Assembly: GCA_964615935.1 (NCBI GenBank)
Contig: CAZTTG010000018.1
Coordinates: 14,220-78,219, forward strand
Origin: CAZTTG01 sp964615935
GTDB lineage: Bacteria > Planctomycetota > UBA1135 > GCA-002686595
Direction of reading: 5' to 3'
Length of the DNA: 64,000 bases
Shown here: one piece after another, positions 17,748 to 30,500 of the stretch
Layout of the letters: each line of letters begins with the position of its first letter
How positions within the stretch are numbered: position 1 is the first letter of the stretch
The notes under the pieces: generated by a model
The model's input: the letters and a program-made list of their open reading frames with translations, nothing else
What the model was told of the DNA's origin: nothing
The model's database searches: none
Translations under genes and position numbers: made by a program

Positions 17748-20390
17748 ATGAGCCAATCCAGTTCCACCCCCTGCCCGCGCTGCGGCGGCCCGATCCCGGC
17801 GGGCGCGGCGGATCAGCCCTGCCCCGCCTGCCTCCTGTCAGGCGCCCTCGCGTCGCCGGGCGGGTCCCCGGACCGGCCCGAGCCCGCGGAGCTCCCGCGG
17901 GATTTCGGAGGCTACCGGCTTCTGGGACGGCTCGGCACCGGCGGCATGGCCACGGTGTACGAAGCCCAGCACCTGGCCACCGGGCGCCGCGTCGCACTGA
18001 AGATGCTCGAGCAGCAGCTCGACTCGCCGGAGATGCGGCAGCGCTTCCTCCGCGAGGGCCGCCTGGCCGCGAGCGTCAACCACCCGAACAGCCTCTTCAT
18101 CTTCGGGTCCGAGGAGATCGAGCACGCACCGGTGATCACCATGGAGATCGCCGGCAGCGGCACTCTCAAGGACCGGCTCAAGAAGCGCGGTCCCTTCCAG
18201 GTGGGGTCGGCGGTGGACGCCATCCTGGACGTGATCTCGGGCCTGGAGGCCGCCTTGGCCAGCGGCGTGCTGCACCGCGACGTCAAGCCGTCCAACTGCT
18301 TCCTCAGCCCGGACGGCTCGGTGAAGGTCGGCGATTTCGGGCTCTCGGTGTCCACCCTGGCGAGGGACGACTCCTACGTCACGGCCACCGGCGTCATCAT
18401 GGGCACCCCCGCCTACGCGGCGCCGGAGCAGCTGCGCGGCGATGAGCTGGACGTGCGCGCCGACATCTACTCCGTGGGAGCGACCCTGTTCACCCTCCTC
18501 ACCGGGCAGGCGCCCTTCGAGGGCAAGAACGCGGTGCAGGTGGTGGCCAACGCCGTCAACCAGAGGCCGAAGCCGCTGGGCGAGCTGCGCGAGGGCGTGG
18601 CGCCGGGCCTGGAGCGGGTGGTGGCGCGCTGCCTGGCCAAGGAGCCCGAGGGGCGCTACGAGGACTACATGGCGCTGCGCAATGCGCTGCTGCCCTTCGC
18701 CTCCAAGGGGCCGGAGCCCGCCTCCATGACGGTCCGCGCGGCCGCCGGCTGGATCGACTACCTGATCGCCTTCCTGATCCCCTACGTTCCCCTCATGCTG
18801 GCCGTCGGCGGGGAGGACTTCCACGTCCGGATGTTCCTGGAGCGCACCCTCTTCTCGGCGCGCTACTACCTGGCGGTGCTCGGCCTGGGCTTCCTCTACT
18901 TCAGCCTGGTCGAGGGGATCTGGGGCGCCGGCCTGGGCAAGCGGCTCAAGGGCCTGCGGGTCGTCCGCACCAGCGGCCGGCGGCCCGGCATGGGACGGGC
19001 GCTGGTCCGGATCCTCATCCCCTTCCTCTGCTGTGAGGGCGTCCGGATTCCCCTCCTGCTGGCGGCGATCTCCTCCACCCGGATCGACGACATGACCACC
19101 GTCGAGGTGGTGTTCGTCTTCGCCGCCTCCTTCGGTTGCCCCTGGCTCCCGGTCCTGCTGGTGTTGAGAGCGCGCCGCGAGAACGGTTTCGCCACCCTGT
19201 GGGACCTCCTCAGCGGGACGCGGGTGGTGGTGCAGCCGAAGGGCGCCGTGCGCCCGTCGATCGAGCCCGCCGCGCGGCCGGGGACTCCCGCGACGGGTGC
19301 GGGCTCGCTGGGGCCCTACCGGGTCATCGAGGAGGTGGTCCCCGGGGAGTGGATCCTCGCCGCCGATCCCGTCCTGCGCCGGCAGGTGTGGCTGCTGCGG
19401 CGGGCCGCGTCGGAGCTTCCCCTCGCTCGCCGGAATCTCGCCCGGCCCGGGCGTCCCCGCTGGCTGCAGAAGGTGGAGACGGGCGAAGCCACCTGGGATG
19501 CCTTCGAGGCGACCCCGGGGGCGCCCCTCGCCAGCCTGGTGGAGGGCGGGGAGCGCGTGCCCTGGGGAACCCTGCGCCACTGGCTCCACGACCTGGCGTC
19601 GGAGCTGTGGGCCGCGACCGGGGATCAGAACCTGCCGGCCGAGCTGAGCCTCGACCACGTCTGGATCACCGCGCAGGGGACCGCCGTCCTGACCGACCGG
19701 GCCTGGCCCGCCGTGGGAGCCCCGGCCGAGCGCGTCCGGGTGGGAGACATCGCCGGGCAGCAGCGCTTCCTCTGCACCGTCGCCGCCCTGGTGGAATCGA
19801 CCGGTCTTCCCCTGCACGCCCGGCCGCTGCTGCAGAACCTGGGGGCGGGGAAGTTCGAGAAGCTCAGCTTCCTCACCGGCATCCTGCGGGGACTCCTGGA
19901 CCGCCCCGCGGAGGTGGGCCGGGGGATTCGGGCCGGGTCGATCTTCATGCTGCCGCTCTATGTCTGGGTCATGCTCTTCGTCGGGGCCTATCACGGGGAG
20001 GGACGCTTCGTGGAGGCCATGGGGGACTCCGCGGCGTGGCTGGCCCTGAACACGATCCTGCTGGTGCTGCTCGGCAGCGCCCTGGTGCACCTCCTGCTCC
20101 TGCCGTTCCGCACCACGGCCAGCCACCCCATCTTTCGGCTGGCGGTGGTCGACCACCGGGGGGAGCCCGCCGGCAGGACCCGGCTGCTGGTGCGGTGGGC
20201 GGCCGCCTGGCTCCCGCCGCTCGCGCCGGTGGCGATCGTGGCCTGGCTGCCGGAGGCGGCCGAGGCGATCGCCTTCACCTCCGCCCTCGCGCTGCTCCTG
20301 CTGTGGATCGGCGCGGCCGTCCACGCCGGCGTTCATTCCGGCCGCGGGCTGCACGACCGGATGGCGGGCACATGGGTGGTGCGGCGCTGA
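17748..20390 (+). CDS. Ser/Thr protein kinase with zinc ribbon, pseudokinase and two RDD membrane domains
   Basis: An 880-residue kinase with an unusual order of parts. A zinc ribbon (Cys 9, 12, 25, 28) opens the protein. The kinase domain follows (about 56-315) with GTGGMATVY, catalytic Lys85, HRDVKPSN, GDFGLS and GTPAYAAPEQ. An RDD-type membrane domain (about 328-490) comes next. Residues about 515-690 look like a second, degenerate kinase: YRVIEEVVPGEW replaces the Gly-rich loop, and LSLDHVWITAQGTAVLTD stands where HRD and DFG should be. A second RDD domain (about 700-880, ending GLHDRMAGTWVV) closes it. It is probably an inner-membrane sensor paired with the sigma factor upstream. Confidence 0.9.
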   Translation: MSQSSSTPCPRCGGPIPAGAADQPCPACLLSGALASPGGSPDRPEPAELPRDFGGYRLLGRLGTGGMATVYEAQHLATGRRVALKMLEQQLDSPEMRQRFLREGRLAASVNHPNSLFIFGSEEIEHAPVITMEIAGSGTLKDRLKKRGPFQVGSAVDAILDVISGLEAALASGVLHRDVKPSNCFLSPDGSVKVGDFGLSVSTLARDDSYVTATGVIMGTPAYAAPEQLRGDELDVRADIYSVGATLFTLLTGQAPFEGKNAVQVVANAVNQRPKPLGELREGVAPGLERVVARCLAKEPEGRYEDYMALRNALLPFASKGPEPASMTVRAAAGWIDYLIAFLIPYVPLMLAVGGEDFHVRMFLERTLFSARYYLAVLGLGFLYFSLVEGIWGAGLGKRLKGLRVVRTSGRRPGMGRALVRILIPFLCCEGVRIPLLLAAISSTRIDDMTTVEVVFVFAASFGCPWLPVLLVLRARRENGFATLWDLLSGTRVVVQPKGAVRPSIEPAARPGTPATGAGSLGPYRVIEEVVPGEWILAADPVLRRQVWLLRRAASELPLARRNLARPGRPRWLQKVETGEATWDAFEATPGAPLASLVEGGERVPWGTLRHWLHDLASELWAATGDQNLPAELSLDHVWITAQGTAVLTDRAWPAVGAPAERVRVGDIAGQQRFLCTVAALVESTGLPLHARPLLQNLGAGKFEKLSFLTGILRGLLDRPAEVGRGIRAGSIFMLPLYVWVMLFVGAYHGEGRFVEAMGDSAAWLALNTILLVLLGSALVHLLLLPFRTTASHPIFRLAVVDHRGEPAGRTRLLVRWAAAWLPPLAPVAIVAWLPEAAEAIAFTSALALLLLWIGAAVHAGVHSGRGLHDRMAGTWVVRR

Positions 20391-20405
20391 GCCGACGTCA
20401 CCCCG

Positions 20406-21878
20406 CTAGTGCGAGAGCTCGTAGGGGTCGCCCAGGCGCCGCATCTCGGCCTCCAGCAGCTCCCGCATCTCCTCGAGCTTGTCCGCGTGCTCCGGCAGGC
20501 CCGCGAGGTTCACCTGCTTCGCGCGGGGCCGGTTCTTCAGGAGGGAGACCAGCGCGGCTTCGTGGTGCTCGATGAGCAGCTCGTCGGGATTCTCCCCGAG
20601 ATCGAAGAGCTGGGTCCGGCGCACCTCGCCCTCCAGCAGGTCGTAGTCGATGAGCTTCCACCCGTCGGTCTTGACCGCGCGCATGCCCGGCTTGGTGCCC
20701 CCGCAGTAGACGCCGTAGAGGACCTCGCGCACGCGCTCGGCCTTCCCCTCGAGGACCGGCCGGATGCTCCGTCCCTCGACCGCGTCCGGGACGTCGATGC
20801 CGGCCAGATCGCACAGGGTGGGGAGCACGTCGAGGAGATAGGCGTAGCCCGACGCCCGGCTCCCCGGCGCGATGCCGGGTCCCCGCGCGATGAACGGCAC
20901 CCTCCAGGTGTGCTCGTAGAGGTTCTGCTTCCCGGCCAGGCCGTGCCGCCCGACGGCGATCCCGTGGTCGGCCGTGAAGATGACGTAGGTGTTCTCGAGC
21001 TCGTCCATGTCGGCCAGCTCGTCGAGCACCCGTCCGACCTGCCGGTCGATGTTCTCGATGCAGGCATACTCGCGTCCGAGCTCGTTGCGGATCGTGGCCT
21101 CGTCGCGCCGCGTCATGACCCCCTGGACCTTCTCCTCGTCCCGCAGGCCGGGGTGACCGTGGTGGAAGGGGTGCGCGGGCAGGTAGTTGATCTGCAGGGG
21201 CGGCGCGTCCGGATCGGACTCGGCCAGCTCTCCCTCGTTGACGGCCCCGTACCTCGCGGCCAGCTCGGGGGTGGCGTGGCGCGGATCGTGCGGGTGCGAG
21301 AAGCCGAAGTAGATCAGGAAGGGGTCGCGGTCCTCGCGCGCCTGTCGCGCCTCCAGATACTCGATGACCTGGTCGCCGTGCCACTGGCTGCCGCCCTCCG
21401 CGGTGCCGGCGCGTTTGGTGTCCTCCCGGCGGTCCGCGAACAGCGCGTTGGCCTCCTTGAAGCTGTTGCCGCGCTTGCAGGTACGGAAGGTGTCGTAGCC
21501 GGCCGCGTTGAAGAGGGCCGGCAGGCTCTGCGCGGCCACCTCCGCCCGGAAGCCCTCGGGCCACTCGATCCCCGGCCCCCGGGCGCCGGGAATCCGCCAC
21601 ACCGTCCGCCCGGTCATGATCATTGTGCGGGAGGGAGTGCACACCGCGCCCGACCACGACCCCATGTGGTGCGCGTCGGTCAGGACCATGCCCTCCCGCG
21701 CGAGGCGATCGATGTTGGGCGTCCTGCAGAGGGTGTTCCCGTAGGCGCTCAGCGTCTCGGGCGCCTGGTCGTCGGTGAGGACGAACAGGAAGTTCGGCCG
21801 ACGGTCCTGAGCGTCGCTGAGCCGCCCGAGAGCCAGGGAGAAGAGGAGGACGCCGAGGAGGAGGACATGTCGGGACAT
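20406..21878 (-). CDS. Secreted sulfatase (formylglycine type)
   Basis: A 490-residue sulfatase that removes sulfate from a carbohydrate or aryl ester. It has a signal peptide (cleavage near SDAQDR), metal ligands in NFLFVLTDDQAPETL, and the modification motif CTPSR (AVCTPSRTMIMTGR), whose Cys is turned into formylglycine by a sulfatase-maturing enzyme not found in this window. HPHD, FTADHG and KQNLYEHTWRVP are the further metal and active-site segments. It converges with the kinase gene (15-base gap) and is divergent from another sulfatase at 22013, sharing a 134-base upstream region. Confidence 0.93.
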   Translation of the reverse strand: MSRHVLLLGVLLFSLALGRLSDAQDRRPNFLFVLTDDQAPETLSAYGNTLCRTPNIDRLAREGMVLTDAHHMGSWSGAVCTPSRTMIMTGRTVWRIPGARGPGIEWPEGFRAEVAAQSLPALFNAAGYDTFRTCKRGNSFKEANALFADRREDTKRAGTAEGGSQWHGDQVIEYLEARQAREDRDPFLIYFGFSHPHDPRHATPELAARYGAVNEGELAESDPDAPPLQINYLPAHPFHHGHPGLRDEEKVQGVMTRRDEATIRNELGREYACIENIDRQVGRVLDELADMDELENTYVIFTADHGIAVGRHGLAGKQNLYEHTWRVPFIARGPGIAPGSRASGYAYLLDVLPTLCDLAGIDVPDAVEGRSIRPVLEGKAERVREVLYGVYCGGTKPGMRAVKTDGWKLIDYDLLEGEVRRTQLFDLGENPDELLIEHHEAALVSLLKNRPRAKQVNLAGLPEHADKLEEMRELLEAEMRRLGDPYELSH

Positions 21879-22012
21879 GGGCTGGCTCGCGCGTGGCTCG
21901 TGGGGGAGCGGGGAACGGGGGGAGGATAACCGGGGCGGTGGCCCCGTCCCTGCGGCGATCGTAGAATCCGGCGCGGCCGCCGGACCACGGATGGCGCGAG
22001 GGAGGTACTGGA

Positions 22013-23826
22013 ATGCCCGACCGCGGAGTGCACGCGGCGCCGATCGGCGCCCTGATCCTTGTGGCGACGGTGGGGTGCGCCGGCTCCGGGACCGGCCTCC
22101 CCTCGACGGGGAGTCCCGGAGGCGGCCGGGCCAACGTCCTGCTCATCATGACCGATGACCAGGGCTACGGGGACCTGGCGTGCCTCGGCAATCCGATCCT
22201 CGAGACGCCTCACCTCGACGCGCTGCACGCGCAGTCGGTGCGGCTGACGGATTTTCACGTCAGCCCGACCTGCTCGCCCACGCGGGGCGCGCTGATGAGC
22301 GGGCGCAACACCCACTCCGCCGGCGTATGGCACACCATCATGGGCCGCTCCCTGATGCGGCCCGAGGAGGTCACGCTGGCCGAGGCGTTCCGGGCCGGCG
22401 GCTACGCCACGGGGCACTTCGGCAAGTGGCACCTGGGAGACAACTACCCCCTGCGTCCGCAGGATCAGGGTTTCGAGGCGGCGCTGACGCACGGGGGGGG
22501 AGGGATCGTCCAGACGCCGGACCACTTCGGCAACGACTACTTCGACGACACCTACCTCCGCAACGGCGTCCCGGAGCGCCACCAGGGCTTCTGCACCGAC
22601 GTCTGGTTCGACCAGGCCATGCGCTTCATCGAGCGGAGCACGCAGGCCGGCCGGCCCTTCTCTGCTACCTCCCCACCAACGCCGCGCACTCGCCCTTCTG
22701 GGCGCCGGAGGAGTACGAGGCGAGGTACCGCGGCGATCCGCGCGTGCCCGACGCCGGCTTCTACGGGATGATCGGCAACATCGACGCCAACGTGGGCCGC
22801 ATGCTCGAATTCCTCCAGAGGAGGGGCCTGGCAGACGACACCATCCTGATCTTCCTGACGGACAACGGATCGACCTTCGGCCTGCGCGAGGGCCGGGGCT
22901 TTGACGCCGGCATGCGGGGCCGCAAGGGGAGCCACTACGAGGGGGGCCACCGCGTGCCGTGCTTCATCCGCTGGCCCGCGGGCGATCTGGCGGGGGGGCG
23001 CGACGTCGACACCCTGGCGGCCCACCTGGACCTCTATCCCACCCTCCTGGAGCTGTGCCAGCTCGAGCGACCGGCAGGACCCGAGCTGCACGGCCGGTCG
23101 CTCGTCCCGCTGCTGCGCGGGCGGGAGGTGGGCTGGGCGGACCGGGTGCTGGTGGTGGACTCCCAGCGCCGGGAGCTCATGGAGGAGGGCCTCAACTTTT
23201 CGGTGATGAGCCGGAGCTGGCGGCTGTGTAGCGGCGACGAGCTCTACGACCTGCGCAGCGACCCGCGGCAGACGACCAACCTCGCCGACCGGCACCCGGA
23301 CGTGGTCGAGCAGCTGAAGGGGGAGTACCGGAGGTACTGGCGGTCCATCGCGCCGATGAACGAGACCTACGTGCGCATCGTGCTCGGCCATCCGGCGGAG
23401 AACCCCGGGCGCCTGACCTGCCACGACTGGCATACCGACAACCAGGGGGTTCCCTGGCACCAGAGCCACGTCCGCAGCGCCTTTGAGTCCAACGGCTTCT
23501 GGGCGGTGGACGTGTCGCAGGCGGGCCGGTACCGGCTCGAGCTGCGCCGCTGGCCGAAGGAGGTGGGCCTGCCGATCGACTCCCCGCTCCCGGAGGATCC
23601 CTGGGTCGCGGACAACCGCCTGCGCGCTCCCGGCAAGGCGATCCACCCGGTTCAGGCCCGGGTGAAGCTGGGCCGCGTGGAGGCCAGCGCGGAGGTCCAC
23701 CCGGGGGAGCTGGGCGCGGTCTTCGAACTCGAGCTCGAGGCCGGTCCGGCCGAGCTGTGGACCTGGCTCTCGGACGAGGACGGCCGCGAGCGCGGCGCCT
23801 ACTTCGTCTACGTCGAGCGCCTGTGA
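22013..23826 (+). CDS. Lipoprotein sulfatase interrupted by a single-base frameshift
   Basis: A sulfatase in two frames. The first part (22013 to about 22660) has a lipoprotein-like signal (ATVGC), NVLLIMTDDQGYGDL, the CSPTR formylglycine motif and FGKWHLGDN. It then shifts: the second part (frame from about 22663 to 23826) continues with CYLPTNAAHSPFWAPEEY, FLTDNG and HYEGGHRVPCFIRWP, then a beta-rich C-terminal domain. Adding one T in the CCCTTCTCTGC stretch at 22658-22662 would restore a single protein of about 604 residues. The break is either a sequencing or assembly error or a recent mutation; both halves otherwise look intact. A GGAGG site lies eight bases before the ATG. Confidence 0.82.
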
Positions 23827-23891
23827 CGGCGGAGGGGCGAGGCGCCCGGAGATCGGTGGACCCCTGCCCCGGCGTGCGCTATCAAGGAGGC

Positions 23892-25292
23892 ATGCAGCCC
23901 ACCAGCGCCCCGCTCGTCGTCCTGGCGGGGGTGATCCTGGCCGCGTCCGCCTGCACCGCGATCGACGGTCGCCCGGCTGACCACCCCTGCGCGGGGCCCC
24001 CGAACATCGTCATCGTGCTGACCGACGACCAGCGCGCCGACGCCCTGGGCTGCGCCGGGAATCCGATTCTCCAGACCCCCCGGATGGACGCCCTCGCGGA
24101 GAGCGGCGTCCGCTTCACCCGCGCCTTCGTCACCACCCCGATCTGCGCGGCGAGCCGGGCCAGCATCCTCACCGGGCTCTACGAGCGCGCTCACGGCTAC
24201 ACCTTCCAGAGGCCGCCGCTCGCCCCCGAGCACGTCCACCTCAGCTATCCGGCCCTCCTGCGCAGCGCCGGGTACCGCACCGGATTCGTCGGCAAGCTCG
24301 GGGTGAGACTCCCCGACGGGGCCGCGGCGGAGATGTTCGACGCCTTCCATCCGAGGGTCTATCCCTACTTCGCGGACGACCTCGGCGGGCGCCACCTCAC
24401 GGACGCCAACACCGACCGCGCCATCGAGTTCCTCCGCGAGAGCGATCGCGGCCGTCCCTTCTGCCTCTCCATCTCCTACAACGCCCCCCACGCCGAGGAC
24501 GCCAACCCCGAGCAGTACGTCTGGCCCGAGGCCTGCGACTCCCTGTACGCGGACATCGAGATTCCGCCCCCCGCGACGTCGGATGCGGCCCTCTTCGCCG
24601 CCCTGCCGGCCTTCCTCCGCGACTCGCTGAACCGCGAGCGCTGGCGCTGGCGCTTCGACACCCCGGAGAAGCGCCAGCGCATGGTGAAGGGCTACTACCG
24701 GATGATCAGCGGCGTGGACCAGGCGCTCGGTCGACTCCTCACCGCGCTGGAGGAGCAGGGGCTGGCCGAGGACACCGTCGTCATCCTGACCAGCGACAAC
24801 GGCTACTTCCTGGGCGAGCGCGGCTACGCCGGCAAGTGGTCGATGCACGACCTCTCCACCCGCGTTCCGCTGGTCATCCACGATCCGCGCGAGCCAGCCC
24901 ACCTTCGGGGCCGCAGCGTCGACGAGCTCACCCTGAACGTGGACCTCGCGCCGACGATCCTCTGTCTCGCGGGGGTCCCGGTCCCCGACTCCATGCAGGG
25001 GCGCTCCCTGCTCCCCCTCCTGCGGGGCCGCGCTGCCGATCGGCGCGAGGAGGTCTTCACCGAGCACCTCTGGGAGTACGAGTCGATTCCCCGGACGGAG
25101 GCCGTTCGCACGAGTCGCTGGAAGTACGTCCGCTACCTCGACCACCCCGAGTACGAGGAGCTCTACGATCTGGTCCGCGACCCCCGCGAGGAGGTCAACC
25201 TCGCCGGAGAGGAGTCCCACGCACGGCGACTCCGGGAGCTCCGCGAGCGGTGCGAGCGCTGGGGGGAGCGCCTCGCTCCGCACGATCCCTGA
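23892..25292 (+). CDS. Lipoprotein sulfatase (formylglycine type)
   Basis: A 466-residue sulfatase. It begins with a lipoprotein signal (lipobox ASAC, Cys about 19), then NIVIVLTDDQRADALGCAGN with the metal-binding Asp pair, and the formylglycine motif CAASR (PICAASRASILTGLY). LTSDNGYFLGERGYAGKWSM and TRVPLVIHDP form the second metal and active-site region. The start at ATG 23892 lies one base after AAGGAGG, an unusually short spacing. An upstream in-frame ATG at 23757 would overlap the previous gene and lack a signal, so it was not used. It follows the frameshifted sulfatase by 65 bases and is probably co-transcribed with it. Confidence 0.92.
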   Translation: MQPTSAPLVVLAGVILAASACTAIDGRPADHPCAGPPNIVIVLTDDQRADALGCAGNPILQTPRMDALAESGVRFTRAFVTTPICAASRASILTGLYERAHGYTFQRPPLAPEHVHLSYPALLRSAGYRTGFVGKLGVRLPDGAAAEMFDAFHPRVYPYFADDLGGRHLTDANTDRAIEFLRESDRGRPFCLSISYNAPHAEDANPEQYVWPEACDSLYADIEIPPPATSDAALFAALPAFLRDSLNRERWRWRFDTPEKRQRMVKGYYRMISGVDQALGRLLTALEEQGLAEDTVVILTSDNGYFLGERGYAGKWSMHDLSTRVPLVIHDPREPAHLRGRSVDELTLNVDLAPTILCLAGVPVPDSMQGRSLLPLLRGRAADRREEVFTEHLWEYESIPRTEAVRTSRWKYVRYLDHPEYEELYDLVRDPREEVNLAGEESHARRLRELRERCERWGERLAPHDP

Positions 25293-25474
25293 GCCGGTCC
25301 ATGCACCTGGGGATGCGCCCATGACCCACCGGTTGGCCCTGTCCGTTCCCGCCGGCCACGCGCTCCTCGACCACTATCGGGGCGGGACGTCGGGGTCGTG
25401 GATGCGGCGGGAGGCCGTTCCCGTGGGCGTGGATCGCCGGGCCCGGAGAGGCCGTTTGGGCGAGGTTCTGGCGG

Positions 25475-25667
25475 GTGTACCTCTTCATCCTGTTCGGTCT
25501 GGCGGTGGTGACCACGATCTGGTTCACCCTCGGCGGCTTGAGGGACATCGCGCACCTCTTGCGCTCTCTACGCATCCAGGTGCGAGATCACTCCGACGAC
25601 GGCAGGGTGCGTCCCGCGGAGAGCCCGCACGGCTCGAGGACAGCCGCCGCGTCGGCCGAGGCGGACC

Positions 25668-25675
<8 letters not shown>
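25475..25675 (+). CDS. Small single-pass membrane protein
   Basis: A 66-residue protein with one clear transmembrane helix (YLFILFGLAVVTTIWFTLGG, residues 2-21) followed by GLRDIAHLLRSLRIQVRDHSDDGRV. Similar short proteins occur in planctomycetes, where I recall them near sodium/solute symporters; no symporter is seen here. GTG 25475 is the first usual start in frame. The preceding codons (WARFWRV) look coding too, so the true start may lie further upstream. The last eight bases overlap the start of the oxidoreductase gene. Confidence 0.55.
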
Positions 25676-27065
<1,390 letters not shown>

Positions 27066-27572
27066 TGCAGATCACCTACCTCGAGGCCTACCTGCGCATC
27101 GCGACCCTGCGCGCGAGGAGCGCGGCTGGATTCCGCGGCTGGCTGGCGCAGATCGCCGAGAACAACCTGCGCGACGCGATCCGTGCCCTCCAGCGCGACA
27201 AGAGGCCAGAGAGCCACCGCCGCGTCACGCGTGGGAGCGGCACCTCGGCCGAGACCCTGGTGGCGACCCTGATGGACGCCAGCCCGACCGCCGGCTCGAT
27301 CGCCGCGGGCCGCGAGGCGGTCTCGCGGCTGCGTGAGGCGCTGAAACGGCTTCCGGACAGCTACCGGCAGGTGGTCGTCGAGCTGGATCTCGCCGAGCGC
27401 CCGGTGGCCGAGGTCGCCGCCGACATGGAGCGGAGCCCCGGAGCGGTTCACATGCTGCGCGCCAGGGCTCTCGATCGGCTGAGAGAGCTCCTCGGGGGCG
27501 GGATCCCGTTTTCCGGGGATTCCGCGTGAGGGGCGCCCGCCCGCGGCGCCGGGCCTCCGGAGGAAGTGCCCA

Positions 27573-30500
27573 ATGACGAGCATCAACGGAGAAAACGCGC
27601 GTCCCGACCCCGACCCCATTCGCGCCGCCCGGGACGAAGCCGAGCGAGCCCTCCCGGCCGATCCGGCCACCTCGGCCGAGCGAGCGGGAGAGGTCATCGG
27701 CCGCTACAAGCTGCTGCAGCTCATCGGCGAGGGCGGCTTCGGCACGGTCTGGATGGCCGAGCAGACGGAGCCGGTTCGCCGCAAGGTAGCGCTCAAGCTC
27801 ATCAAGCGCGGCATGGACACCAAGCAGGTGATCGCCCGCTTCGAGGCGGAGCGCCAGGCGCTGGCCCTGATGGAACACCCCAACATCGCGCAGGTCCACG
27901 ATGGGGGGGAGGCGGCCGACGGGCGGCCGTACTTCGTGATGGAGCTCGTACCGGGCGTTCCCATCACCGAGTTCTGCGATCGGGAGCACGTCGATACCAA
28001 GGGGCGTCTGAGGCTGTTCGTGATGGTCTGCCGCGCGGTGCAGCACGCCCACCAGAAGGGGATCATCCACCGCGATCTGAAGCCGAGCAACGTCCTGGTG
28101 ACGCTGCACGACGGGGTGCCGGTGCCGAAGGTGATCGACTTCGGGATAGCCAAGGCGATCCACAGTCCCTTGACCGAGAAGACGCTCTTCACCGAGTTGA
28201 AGGTGATCCTCGGTACGCCGGAGTACATGGCGCCCGAGCAGGCGGAGCTGTCGGGTCTGGACGTGGACACGCGGGCTGACATCTACGCATTGGGTGTGCT
28301 CCTGTACGAGCTGCTGACCGGCACCCAGCCGTTCGAACGCCTGCGCACCAGGGGGTATCTCGAGATGCTGCGGGTGATCCGGGAGGAGGATCCACCCAAG
28401 CCCTCGACGCGCATCAACTCACTGGGAGACCGGATGATGGAGATCGCGCAGCGCCACCGGGTGGCGCCGAAGATCTTCGGCCGGCTGGTGAGGGGGGACC
28501 TGGACTGGATCTCGATGAAGGCCATGGAGAAGGACCGCCAGCGGCGCTACGAGAGCGCGGGCGCCCTCGCCGCCGACATCGGCCGGTACTTCGACGACGA
28601 GCCGGTGCTCGCGGGCCCCCCGGGGGCGGCCTACCGGACGCGGAAGTGGCTGCGCCGGCATCGGACCGCCGCGATCTCGGCAGCCATGATCCTGCTGGCC
28701 CTGTTCGGCGGCCTGGCGGCCGAGGAGTCGCAGCGCCGGCGGGCCGCCAGGCTGGGCGGCGAGGCCTTGCGGAACCTCCAGGTCGCGGAGCAGCGCGGTG
28801 AAGCCTTGCAGCGGGCCCTCGCCGCGGAGTCGCTCGCGCGGGGCGACGCCGCGCGGCGGGGCGACGAGGCCCGTACCGCCCTCGACCAGGCGCTCAGGCA
28901 GAGCTACGTGGCGAACATCCGCGCCGCGAACATGCACCGCGAGCAGGGGAACGTCCAGGCGGTGACGGACCGGCTCGAGGCCTGTGCAGCGGAGCTTCGC
29001 GGCTGGGAGTGGCGCTACCTCGAGGCGCGAGCCGATGTCGCGCTGCACACCTGGAATCACCCCGGAGTCGACGAGCTGGCCCTGATCGACGGCGGGCGGC
29101 GGGTCATCTCCAGCACGCTGGCCCGCACCTTCGATCGCACGGTCCCCGCCGGCCGGACCCTGAAGGTCTGGGACGTGCGCACCGGCGAGCTTCTCCAGGA
29201 GCTCACCGACAGCGAGGCCGCGACCGGCTCCTTCGCCGTCTCCGCCGACGGCCGTCGGATCGCATCGATCACGCGACCCTCCGAACAGGAGCGCGTGGCG
29301 GCCCTGGAGGCCGCGCGGGCGGCGACCCTGCCCGGGCACGTGACGGTGGTTCCCACGCTGCGGAACTTCGTGCGCATCTGGGAGCCGGAGACCGGCCGCG
29401 AGGTCTGCCGCCTGGAGCCGGAGGCCCCGGTGCGGGGGGTCGCGATGTCCGCCGACGGCCGGCGCGCGGCCACGTACGGCGACGACCACGCGCTGCGCAT
29501 CTGGGGTACGGACGACGGTATCGAGACCGCGGTGCTGCGCGGCCACGGGTCTCGCATCGCCTCACTGGCCATGAGCCCGGATGGTCGTCTCGTCGTGTCG
29601 GGGGGGAGCTACCGCGACCCCGCCGACCACGACTACAGCGTCCGCCTCTGGGACGCGGAGACCGGCGAGGCCGTGCTGGTCCTTCGGGGACACCAGCGCA
29701 GCGTGGACGCCGTGGGCATCAGCGAGGACGGCAGGCGCATCGTGTCGGGCTCGAGCGACGGAGAGGTCCTCCTGTGGGACGCCGAGAGGGGCGAGCTCCT
29801 CGCGCGTTGCGCGGGCCACGACGGCAACGTGTCCGGAGTCGCGCTCGACGCCGACGGGTCCCGCGCCTGTTCGGTCTCCGAGGACGGGAGCTTGCGGGTC
29901 TGGTCGGGCACCTCGGGCGCACTCGTCGCCGTGTTGCGCGGCCACGGGGGATGGATCGGCGCCGTGGCCGTGTCGAGCGACGGCGCCACCGCGGTCACCG
30001 GGTGCGGAGCGGACGGCACCGTCCGGCTGTGGGAGGTCTCGCTGATGCTGCACGACCCGGCCCCGTTGACGATGGGCTCCAGCGCGAGCGACGTCGGCGT
30101 CACGCCCGACGGGCGGTACCTCCTGGCGATCGCGGATTCGGGGATCCAGGTCCTGGACTCCGCCACGGGAGCCGTCCGGTGCACGATGCGCGGTCATGAG
30201 TTGGGAGTGAGCGACATGGCCCTCAGCGCCGACGGCCGGCGCATGGTCTCCGGCGGTTCGGACAGCATCAACCCCGTGACGGGTGAGCGCCCCACCGACC
30301 GCAGCCTGCGGGTGTGGGACGTCGGGAAATGCGAGCCGATCCGGGTGCTGGAGGGAACGCAGGGCCCGGCCCGGCACGTGGCCATCAGCGGAGACGGCAG
30401 GTTCGTGGCCTGCGTGGACGATGGCGGTGGGGCCTCGGTGTGGCGTGTGGCCAGCGGGGAGCGGATCACGACCATCGGCCCGGAAGGGGGCGCCGGCCAG

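Noticed and set aside
17838..20354. An 838-codon minus-strand open frame opposite the RDD kinase
   Set aside because: Rich in Gln/Gly/Arg/His without domain structure, and fully covered by the kinase gene.
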